Made by a program: the position numbers and the translations under genes
In this document: one piece after another, positions 6,543-12,864 of the stretch
Numbering within the stretch: the first letter of the stretch is position 1
How the letters are laid out: each line of letters begins with the position of its first letter
NCBI GenBank assembly: GCA_036278455.1
Contig: DASULB010000600.1
Span: 1-13,716, forward strand
Reading direction: 5' to 3'
Length of the DNA stretch: 13,716 nt
Origin: FW021-bin31 sp036278455
GTDB taxonomy: Bacteria > Bacteroidota > Bacteroidia > Chitinophagales > Chitinophagaceae
The notes under the pieces: generated by a model
Databases searched by the model: none
Told to the model about the DNA's origin: nothing
The model's input: the letters and a program-made list of their open reading frames with translations, nothing else

Positions 6543-9500
6543 ATGCCCATTTCAAAAACATTCATAGACCGGAAGAACACCACCATTGTCATTGCCATCA
6601 TCCTGGTAATCCTGGGCGTGATCTCCATTTTCACTCTTCCTGTAGCCCAATTGCCGGACATCTCACCACCCGTGGTCTCGGTAAGGGCGAATTATGTAGG
6701 CGCCAATGCTGAAACAGTGGAGCAAACCGTTACCACGCCTATTGAAAACCAGATCAATGGTGTTCCCGGCGCCATGTACATCCAATCCACCAGCACCAAC
6801 GATGGGTCCAGCAGCATCAATGTCACCTTTAAGGTTGGTACGGATGCTGATATCGCCGCACTGGATGTTCAGAACCGTGTGAACCTGGCCTTACCTTCCA
6901 TTCCCTCGGATGTCAGCCGTACCGGCGTAACCGTGCGGAAGCGGTCCAATGACATGCTGATGGTGATCGCCCTTAATTCACCCAAAGGGACCCATGACCG
7001 CGCATTCCTGGATAATTACCTTAATATTTACCTGCTACCCGAACTTTCCAGGGTAGAAGGCGTGGGGGACGCCAACGCCTTTTCACAGGATTACAGCATG
7101 CGGATATGGCTTAACCCCGATAAGATGGCCGCCCTGGGCATCACCACCAACCAGGTACTTCAATCCATTCAAGAGCAGAACCAGCAGGTGCCAGCGGGGA
7201 TCGTCGGCGCACCACCGGCTTCCAGCACCCAGGCCTTTGAATATAATATCAAGGTCAACGGACGGCTGTCTACGCCGGAGGAATTTGGCAACATTATCAT
7301 AGCCACCAATCCCGGGACAGGATCCCTGGTAAGGTTAAAAGACGTCGCACGCATCGCGCTGGGAACCTTTTCTTATGGCATTAATATCAAGGCCGACGGG
7401 AAAAACGGTACCGGAATGGCCATTTACCTGGCACCAGGGGCAAATGCTCTGGAAACCTCCGACCGGGTCATGGCCAAGATGAAAGAATTGTCCAAGTCAT
7501 TCCCACCGGATGTGCACTTCCTGGTACCCTTCGAGACCACTTCCTTTGTAAGCCTTTCCATTCACGAAGTAGTGGAAACCTTACTGATCGCCCTTTTGCT
7601 CGTGGCCTTTGTCGTATTCATCTTCCTGGAAAACTGGCGGGCCACCCTGATTCCCGTTCTGGTGATTCCCGTTTCCATCATAGGGGCTTTTCTGTTTTTG
7701 AACCTGCTGGGATTTTCCATCAATACCCTCACGCTCTTTGGTTTTGTGCTGGCCATAGGCATTGTCGTGGATGACGCGATTGTGGTGGTGGAGGCGGTGC
7801 AGCACCACATAGATGCCGACAAGATGTCCCCCAGGGAGGCTACCCTTAAAGCCATGACGGAAGTACAGGCGCCGGTTATTGCCATCGGGCTTATTCTGGC
7901 AGCCGTGTTCATACCCGTGGCCTTTATTCCGGGTGTCAGCGGACGGCTTTACCAGCAGTTCGCACTCACGATTGCCTTTTCAGTGCTCATTTCCGCCTTT
8001 CTGGCCCTGACCCTTACCCCTGCATTGTGCAGCGTCATGCTACGCCCCGATAAATTCAACAAAAGCTCCAAAGGGATCAACTGGGTTTTCTTCCATTTTA
8101 ATAAATGGTTTACCCGTACCACGGAACATTACGCCAACGGGGTGAAGAACGCCATTCACAAAATGCCCTATATCATAGCCGGATTGCTGATCATTTTTGC
8201 GGTTACTTACTATTTATTTGAAAAAGTGCCTACCACCTTCATTCCGCAGGAAGACATGGGCGCCCTCATCATCGCGGTGGACCTGCCGGACGCTTCCGCT
8301 ACCGGCCGTACCGAGGCCGTCGCCGAAAAGATCAATAAGATCCTGCTGGCGGACACCACCATAGTCAGCCACTTTATGGGGGTCACCGGCATTAATATTG
8401 CGGCCGGCGGTGCCATAAAGCCCAATTCAGCAACCTATTTCGTCAGCCTGAAACCCTGGGATGAACGCTATGAACACGGAGACGATATGAAGGCGGTGAT
8501 CGGAAAGTTGCAGCGAAAATTTGCCGGTATTTCCTCGGCACAGATTATTTGCATCCCGTCGCCGACCCTACGGGGTTTTGGAACCAGTTCGGGATTTTCT
8601 TTTATCCTGGAACAGCGTAGTGGATCCAGTGTGGCAGACCTCAACCAGGTCCTTCAGAAATTCCTGGCCGCTGCCAACCAGAGACCGGAAATACAACAGG
8701 CTTATGCCTTCTTCAGCGCTTCCACCCCGCAATATAATGTGCATGTAGACCGGGACAAGTGCAAGCAAATGGGCATCTCAATCGGTGACGTCTTTACCGC
8801 ACTGCATACACTCATGGGGGGGTCTTATGTAAATGATTTTACGCGTTTTGAACGTAATTTCCGGGTCATGGTACAGGCCGATACGGCCTTTCGTTCCAGC
8901 ATTACGGACCTGTCGCATTATTATGTGAGTAACAATACGGGGAAAATGGTTCCCTTAAGCGCCCTGGTGACTACCAGTAAAGGGGGTGGCCCTCCCGTAA
9001 TCAATCATTATAACTTATACCGGGACGTGGAAATCGATGGTACGGCTAAGGCCGGCTATAGCAGTGGGGACGCCATCAATGCACTGCAGGAAGTTGCAGC
9101 AAAGGTGTTGCCGGCAAATTTCGGCTATGAATGGTCCAATATCTCGGAGCAGGAAATCGAGGCTGGCAATAAAACAATCATGATCTTCATGCTTTCGCTG
9201 CTTTTTGTATTCCTGTTGCTTACCGCACTTTATGAAAGCTGGTCGGTACCTTTTTCCATCCTTTTCGCCGTACCGGTGGCCCTGTTCGGATCCATTGTAG
9301 CGCTGGCGCTCAGCCACCAGCAAAACAGCGTGTATTCCCAAATCGGGCTGATCACCCTGATAGGGCTTGCTGCCAAAAACGCAATCCTGATCGTGGAATT
9401 CGCCAAAGACCGGGTGGATAATGGCGTCCCATTGGTCCCTGCAACCCTGGAAGCAGTTAAACTGCGTTTCCGCCCTATCCTGATGACCTCTTTTGCTTTT

Positions 9501-9755
9501 ATCTTTGGGGTGCTGCCTCTCTGCCTGGCAACAGGAGCCGGCGCTGCCTCCCGTATCAATATCGGATTTACGGTGTTGGGTGGTATGCTTGCCGCTACGC
9601 TGGTCGGTATATTTTCAGTACCGGTCCTCTATGTACTGATCATGCGGGTGAGTTATGGAAAGAAATTAAAGCTGATGGAAGCCAAAGCCGCAGACGAGCA
9701 TCCTGCCAAAAACCATGATGATAAAACCGGGGAAGCCGCTCCGCCGGAAGCATAA
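6543..9755 (+). CDS. RND multidrug efflux permease, AcrB/HAE-1 type
   Basis: This 1070-residue inner-membrane proton/drug antiporter of the hydrophobe-amphiphile efflux family is close to the usual 1030-1060. It opens with the family-typical N-terminus (PISKTFIDRKNTT then TM1 at about 15-33) and continues PVAQLPDISPPVVSVRANYVGA. The proton-relay residues are present: D410 and D411 in TM4 (GIVVDDAIVVVEAV, as in AcrB D407/D408) and K945 in TM10 (GLAAKNAILIVEF, as in AcrB K940). Both large periplasmic porter loops are full length, and the 12-helix pattern with duplicated halves is clear. The C-terminal tail after RVSYGKK is charged and cytoplasmic (about 35 residues). The operon order is outer-membrane factor, adaptor, pump. 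The substrate cannot be predicted. No frameshift or missing key residue is seen. Confidence 0.96.
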   Translation: MPISKTFIDRKNTTIVIAIILVILGVISIFTLPVAQLPDISPPVVSVRANYVGANAETVEQTVTTPIENQINGVPGAMYIQSTSTNDGSSSINVTFKVGTDADIAALDVQNRVNLALPSIPSDVSRTGVTVRKRSNDMLMVIALNSPKGTHDRAFLDNYLNIYLLPELSRVEGVGDANAFSQDYSMRIWLNPDKMAALGITTNQVLQSIQEQNQQVPAGIVGAPPASSTQAFEYNIKVNGRLSTPEEFGNIIIATNPGTGSLVRLKDVARIALGTFSYGINIKADGKNGTGMAIYLAPGANALETSDRVMAKMKELSKSFPPDVHFLVPFETTSFVSLSIHEVVETLLIALLLVAFVVFIFLENWRATLIPVLVIPVSIIGAFLFLNLLGFSINTLTLFGFVLAIGIVVDDAIVVVEAVQHHIDADKMSPREATLKAMTEVQAPVIAIGLILAAVFIPVAFIPGVSGRLYQQFALTIAFSVLISAFLALTLTPALCSVMLRPDKFNKSSKGINWVFFHFNKWFTRTTEHYANGVKNAIHKMPYIIAGLLIIFAVTYYLFEKVPTTFIPQEDMGALIIAVDLPDASATGRTEAVAEKINKILLADTTIVSHFMGVTGINIAAGGAIKPNSATYFVSLKPWDERYEHGDDMKAVIGKLQRKFAGISSAQIICIPSPTLRGFGTSSGFSFILEQRSGSSVADLNQVLQKFLAAANQRPEIQQAYAFFSASTPQYNVHVDRDKCKQMGISIGDVFTALHTLMGGSYVNDFTRFERNFRVMVQADTAFRSSITDLSHYYVSNNTGKMVPLSALVTTSKGGGPPVINHYNLYRDVEIDGTAKAGYSSGDAINALQEVAAKVLPANFGYEWSNISEQEIEAGNKTIMIFMLSLLFVFLLLTALYESWSVPFSILFAVPVALFGSIVALALSHQQNSVYSQIGLITLIGLAAKNAILIVEFAKDRVDNGVPLVPATLEAVKLRFRPILMTSFAFIFGVLPLCLATGAGAASRINIGFTVLGGMLAATLVGIFSVPVLYVLIMRVSYGKKLKLMEAKAADEHPAKNHDDKTGEAAPPEA

Positions 9756-9998
9756 TCATCCGGTCCCATGGTGCAGGCATATGCGCTTTATCAGGACAGG
9801 GGTACCAGGCAGCGCGGCCAAAAGGGGAGCAGACGGAACAGGATGCTGAACGGCGGGGAGCCATTGGCAGACAACAGGCGTAACCACCGGTTGACCGCGA
9901 AACGATGGCCTGTGTAATTCATGGCTTTTTGTAATTTTATGGCAAAGTGGTGAGCGGATGCCCTGCGGAAAAATTGTCGATCCTGCCAAACCCTGAAA

Positions 9999-10397
9999 AT
10001 GGAAATAAAATACCAGACAGGCGTTATACCTGAAACCACGGCCATCATCGAAGTCTATGAAAGCTCCGGTATCAACAGGCCGACTTCCGATGCCGAAAGG
10101 ATCCGTGACATGTATGCTCATTCGGATCTCATCATTACTGCCTGGGACAGGGACAAACTGGTCGGGATCTCCCGCGCACTGACGGACTTTTGCTATTGCT
10201 GTTATTTATCCGACCTGGCTGTAAGACTGGATTATCAGAAAAAAGGCATTGGTAAAAAGCTGATCGCATTAACCAAACAAGAAGCAGGGGAGCAAGTGAC
10301 CCTCATTCTCGTCGCGGCACCGGCCGCCAGGGATTATTATCCCAAAATCGGTATGGAAAGGATTGAAGACGGTTTTCTCATCAAAAGAAGCAGCTAA
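9999..10397 (+). CDS. GNAT-family N-acetyltransferase
   Basis: This small cytoplasmic protein of 132 residues has the GCN5-related acetyltransferase fold, transferring acetyl from acetyl-CoA to an amine. Motif A is clear: LSDLAVRLDYQKKGIGKKLIALTKQEA (70-96), with the pyrophosphate-binding Q80-x-x-G83-x-G85. The preceding strand is KLVGISRALTD (53-63). The C-terminal motif B region is AAPAARDYYPKIGMERIEDGFLIKR (106-130), the pattern of YjgM/YpeA-like short GNATs. The substrate is unknown. It lies 243 bases beyond the pump gene in the same direction. That gap contains a weak -7-like TAATTTTA (9932-9939) without a good -33 partner, so it may be a separate unit. It converges on the radical SAM gene with a 48-base gap. 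Confidence 0.9.
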   Translation: MEIKYQTGVIPETTAIIEVYESSGINRPTSDAERIRDMYAHSDLIITAWDRDKLVGISRALTDFCYCCYLSDLAVRLDYQKKGIGKKLIALTKQEAGEQVTLILVAAPAARDYYPKIGMERIEDGFLIKRSS

Positions 10398-10445
10398 ACG
10401 GGGAAGCTTTCCCATTCGATCGGACTGTGCCGGCCTGCCGAAATA

Positions 10446-11534
10446 TTAAAAAAGACTTAACTGCTGACCTGGCCTGCAAAACTTTGAAGAGTCCAATTGC
10501 GTCCTTTCCGCATTGAGCCCCAGCTTCTTTGTATAGACGCTGAACTGCCGCGCGATGATTTCCGCGATACCACCTTCTCCCTTCATCCTGCGTCCCCATT
10601 TGCTATCATGCAACTGACCGCCGTGGCAGCTCTCGATAAGATGACAGACCTTCTCGAAACGGTCCGGAAAATTCTTTTGCAGCCAGTCCTTGAAAATGAC
10701 TTCCACCGCGTCATTGAGCCGCACAATGGTGTAGCCCGCCGTACGTGCGCCATTATCCCTGGCGGCTTCCAGTATTTTCGGCATTTCCTGATCGTTGATC
10801 CCCGGAATGACCGGAGCGCTCATCACACCCATGGGTACACCCGACTGACTTAATTCCCGGATGACTTTTAGTCGCTGCCCGTAAGTGGCGGTACGGGGTT
10901 CCATCACCAGACGCAACTGCTCATCCAGTGCGGTAATGGAAACATAAACACAAACCAGGTTACGCCGTGCCATTTCGGTCAGCAGATCACTGTCACGCAG
11001 GATCAGGGAGTTTTTGGTGATCATGGCAATAGGCTGGTTGTACCGTAAAGCGATCTCCAGCAACTGACGCGTAATCCCAAGCTTTCGCTCAACGGGCTGA
11101 TAACAATCCGTATTGCCGGAAATGGATATCGGCGCCGGTGTCCAGTTTTTATTATCCAGGAATTTCCGGAAGAGCGCAGGCGCGTTTTCCTTCACAATGA
11201 TCTTATGCTCAAAGTCCCTGCCGGCACTAAATCCCCAATATTGATGCGCATTCCTGGCATAGCAATAAATACATCCATGCTCGCAGCCCTGATAGGGGTT
11301 TAATGAGTATCCCATTCCGAGGTCGGGGCTGTCCACTTTATTGACAATGGTTTTGGCATGCTCGGTGATGTATTCGGTTTTCCCATCGGGTTGCCACCAC
11401 TCATCGATCCCTTCGGCATGCGCCTGCACATATTCACCCGGCAGAAAGCGGTTTTTCGGATTCACCTGCGCCCCACGTCCTTTGTGATAGCCTCCGGTCA
11501 GACCGCCGGAGTCCGGTTTATTCATCATCTCCAT
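10446..11534 (-). CDS. PA0069-family radical SAM protein
   Basis: This 362-residue (from the ATG at 11534) radical S-adenosylmethionine enzyme resembles the PA0069/Rv2578c group, related to spore photoproduct lyase. The 4Fe-4S-binding motif is C84-EHG-C88-IY-C91, a C-x3-C-x2-C in NPYQGCEHGCIYCYAR. Family-like stretches include the N-terminal GGYHKGRGAQVNPKNRF, SISGNTDCYQPVE, ITKNSLILRD, VYVSITALDE and APVIPGINDQE. The C-terminal stretch MKGEGGIAEII fits the family too. The reaction is not known; a role in nucleic-acid repair is only suggested by similarity. Open reading continues upstream to 11600, but the family motif begins just after MNKPDSGG and a promoter-like site lies at 11540-11573. 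A start at 11534, 11528 or 11525 is therefore preferred. Convergent with the GNAT gene; no clear terminator between them. Confidence 0.9.
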   Translation of the reverse strand: MEMMNKPDSGGLTGGYHKGRGAQVNPKNRFLPGEYVQAHAEGIDEWWQPDGKTEYITEHAKTIVNKVDSPDLGMGYSLNPYQGCEHGCIYCYARNAHQYWGFSAGRDFEHKIIVKENAPALFRKFLDNKNWTPAPISISGNTDCYQPVERKLGITRQLLEIALRYNQPIAMITKNSLILRDSDLLTEMARRNLVCVYVSITALDEQLRLVMEPRTATYGQRLKVIRELSQSGVPMGVMSAPVIPGINDQEMPKILEAARDNGARTAGYTIVRLNDAVEVIFKDWLQKNFPDRFEKVCHLIESCHGGQLHDSKWGRRMKGEGGIAEIIARQFSVYTKKLGLNAERTQLDSSKFCRPGQQLSLF

Positions 11535-11539
11535 GTTAG

Positions 11540-11573
11540 CGAAGGTACTAATAATATTGGTAGCACCGGGCAA
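11540..11573 (-). promoter_or_regulatory. Putative promoter of the radical SAM gene
   Basis: On the minus strand, TTG (11573-11571) is followed after 23 bases by TACCTTCG (11547-11540), one base off the -7 consensus TAnnTTTG. The spacing is at the long end of the accepted 17-23 range. If it is used, transcription starts at about the ATG at 11534, which would leave little or no leader. Confidence 0.35.
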
Positions 11574-11600
11574 AAAAAAGATCTTCATACAGAAGATCAT

Positions 11601-11877
11601 CTAAGGAACTGATATTCAGCGATCAGGTCCGGGGAAATTTTCAATGTTGTCCTTTTGGCCCATTTAGAGGGAGAAAATTACCGGAAACACCTCTCCCTGT
11701 TCTCCTTGCGCAAAACCCTTTAGAGGGTTTTGCGCCTGCATAGACTCAGGATAATTTTTCCCTTATGTCTGGCGAAAAAACTTCGCCGTTGATTAAATCA
11801 TGGCGTGCTGCCATGTGATTATTAAAATGATTACCTGGAATTCATCTGGCCCGAAAGCCAGGTTTTCAAAGGTATCC
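11601..11877. other. Hairpin-rich intergenic region (possible structured RNA)
   Basis: No protein gene is supported here, but five perfect inverted repeats lie within about 195 bases. They are AGGGAGA/TCTCCCT (11668-11674, 11692-11698), the 12-bp repeat at 11708-11735, GGCGAA/TTCGCC (11771-11776, 11782-11787), CATGGC/GCCATG (11799-11804, 11810-11815; extendable with AAT/ATT and a 2-base bulge) and CTGGC/GCCAG (11846-11850, 11857-11861). An exact -7 box, TACCTTTG, is on the minus strand at 11874-11867, just upstream of the last repeat, but I see no TTG at the right distance. The region could be a minus-strand noncoding RNA or the 3' end of the small-protein transcript. Confidence 0.35.
11708..11735. 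repeat. Perfect 12-bp inverted repeat with a 4-base loop
   Basis: GCGCAAAACCCT (11708-11719) and AGGGTTTTGCGC (11724-11735) are exact reverse complements around the loop TTAG. The structure would be a very stable hairpin on either strand. No T-run follows on either side, so it is not a standard intrinsic terminator. It lies downstream of the small-protein gene on the minus strand and could still stop transcription or protect a 3' end. Confidence 0.7.
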
Positions 11878-12090
11878 TTACAAAGAACGGCTGATGGTCA
11901 TCCTGCGTGCCGTTCTGCCCCTTTTCTGAATGTTGCGCAAATCAGCAGCGGTGAACAACTTCTCTTTGGGTGTTGCAGTGGTTTTTCCGAGAACACCGGT
12001 AGCCAGGGTCTCTTTTACAATAAAGCCATCGAGTGTAATAGCAGGGTCAACTTCTATGCCTTTTGCAGCATGTAATATGTCAGTTTTCAT
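11878..12090 (-). CDS. Small hypothetical protein, 70 residues, Arg-rich C-terminus
   Basis: The proposed product is 70 residues from the ATG at 12090. The middle is mildly hydrophobic (DGFIVKETLATGVLG). The C-terminal third is basic: LFTAADLRNIQKRGRTARRMTISR (45-68). I recall short Bacteroidota proteins ending in a DLW-x-IQ-(R/K)-x-x-R type motif and this resembles them, but I cannot confirm the match. There is no signal peptide, lipobox or Cys pair, and no known domain. Support for a real gene is the near-ideal promoter at 12219-12248 on the same strand and the protein-like composition. The same frame is open further upstream to a TTG at 12189. That extension contains a hairpin and lacks a good start, so I place it in the leader. 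Function is unknown. Confidence 0.6.
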   Translation of the reverse strand: MKTDILHAAKGIEVDPAITLDGFIVKETLATGVLGKTTATPKEKLFTAADLRNIQKRGRTARRMTISRSL

Positions 12091-12122
12091 AACGTCAAAT
12101 TTTAAGATAAAAAGTGCGATAA

Positions 12123-12141
12123 ATTTGCCGGAAAGGCAAAT
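12123..12141 (-). promoter_or_regulatory. Hairpin in the leader of the small-protein gene
   Basis: ATTTGCC and GGCAAAT are perfect 7-base inverted repeats around a 5-base loop. They lie about 32 bases upstream of the proposed ATG at 12090 and inside the roughly 120-base leader predicted from the promoter at 12219-12248. The position would allow an RNA-level control of translation, but nothing else supports that. Confidence 0.35.
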
Positions 12142-12218
12142 AGCCATGGGAAAAAAAGTGTCACTGCGCAGATTCAAATTTGGTCTCAATTGCTATATTA
12201 CCGTATCCAAATCGGGCG

Positions 12219-12248
12219 CAAAGGTAAGACTATTTTCTAATCCAGCAA
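12219..12248 (-). promoter_or_regulatory. Near-ideal Bacteroidota promoter for the small-protein gene
   Basis: On the minus strand, TTG (12248-12246) and TACCTTTG (12226-12219) are separated by 19 bases. Both elements match the consensus TTG-N17-23-TAnnTTTG exactly. Transcription should start near 12211, about 120 bases before the ATG at 12090. It is the best promoter match in the window. Confidence 0.65.
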
Positions 12249-12285
12249 CTATTATTTAATATTTCTTTTCAGAGGGTCGGAAATG

Positions 12286-12308
12286 GCCGTCTCCGTTTGC
12301 GAGGCGGC
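12286..12308 (-). terminator. Stem-loop just after the membrane-protein stop codon
   Basis: GCCGTCTC (12286-12293) can pair with GAGGCGGC (12301-12308) in eight base pairs, one a wobble, around a 7-base loop. On the minus strand it begins one base after the stop codon of the 174-residue membrane protein and precedes the next minus-strand promoter. The following T content is low, so it is an imperfect intrinsic terminator. Confidence 0.45.
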
Positions 12309-12309
12309 A

Positions 12310-12834
12310 TTAGTGTAAATGAAGTACCATAAAGGGTTTAGCCAGATAAAGCGATAGTAAAATAACCAGAAACGGGCTAAAAAAAATAAAATAAATCAAG
12401 CCGCTAAATCCACGATAATGCGACGGAAGGCCTGAAAATCGTTCAAAATAGGCCTGCTGAAGATCTTTCCGGGATCCCAAGTAAAAGCCGTAAACGGCCA
12501 TGCACAGATCCACCCAGAGCATCACCGGCCCGGACGTACGCGCATGAAGGCCCATACGCCATAAAACCACCGCCAGCAGAAAAATATACAGGATAAAAGT
12601 GATAACAGTGAACAAAACACCGTTGATGGGTCCCGGATACCGGATACGTTTCCCCCATACACGCCGCTGGACAAAAAAGTAGCAATAATTGTAAAAGTAA
12701 TAGACCGTATTTATCTTCCTGATCAGGAACATACCAAGATTTTGTCGTGATGAATTTGCCTTCACAGAATACAACATTCTTTCCACATCCGAGGTTATAA
12801 TATTCGCAAGTTCCGGGTTGTCAGGGGTGCTCAT
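12310..12834 (-). CDS. Hypothetical three-helix membrane protein
   Basis: I do not recognise this 174-residue protein. The N-terminal 65 residues are soluble and Tyr/Phe-rich (NTVYYFYNYCYFFVQRR at about 42-58). Three hydrophobic segments follow at about 72-93, 102-120 and 145-168. It ends MVLHLH. There is no signal peptide or lipobox. The frame stays open upstream to 13059, but that extension is antisense to the alkyltransferase fusion. MSTPDN at 12834 is preceded by GGAAGG just before the ATG, a reasonable ribosome site. The gene is therefore called from 12834. It is divergent from the alkyltransferase with 30 bases between start codons. A stem-loop follows its stop codon. Function unknown; the close divergent pairing may mean only shared regulation. 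Confidence 0.72.
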   Translation of the reverse strand: MSTPDNPELANIITSDVERMLYSVKANSSRQNLGMFLIRKINTVYYFYNYCYFFVQRRVWGKRIRYPGPINGVLFTVITFILYIFLLAVVLWRMGLHARTSGPVMLWVDLCMAVYGFYLGSRKDLQQAYFERFSGLPSHYRGFSGLIYFIFFSPFLVILLSLYLAKPFMVLHLH

Positions 12835-12848
12835 CCTTCCTACTTTTG
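12818..12848 (+). promoter_or_regulatory. Putative promoter of the AraC/alkyltransferase fusion gene
   Basis: TTG (12818-12820) and TACTTTTG (12841-12848) are separated by 20 bases and match the Bacteroidota consensus exactly. Transcription should start near 12855, about ten bases before the ATG at 12865. The -33 element lies inside the coding start of the divergent membrane-protein gene (ATG at 12834), so the two units are tightly overlapped. Confidence 0.6.
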
Positions 12849-12864
12849 TAGTATAATAAAAGAC

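Noticed and set aside
5290..9864. Several long minus-strand open frames across the adaptor and pump genes
   Set aside because: They are antisense shadows of strongly conserved coding sequence, with no domain of their own.
9769..9915. 49-codon plus-strand frame after the pump gene
   Set aside because: Arg/Gln/Asn-rich with no motif and no ribosome site. It looks like a chance frame in GC-richer DNA.
10398..10445. GGGAA-GCT-TTCCC hairpin between the convergent GNAT and radical SAM genes
   Set aside because: Only a 5-bp stem with no T-run after it on either strand, so too weak to call a terminator.
10446..12090. A RiPP system pairing the small protein with the radical SAM enzyme
   Set aside because: The radical SAM protein is of the PA0069 type without a visible SPASM or peptide-binding domain. 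The small protein has no leader/core pattern, and the two have separate promoters. Not supported.
12091..12189. Upstream extension of the small protein to a TTG start
   Set aside because: It contains a perfect hairpin and no ribosome site, and its start is not ATG. It is better read as leader.
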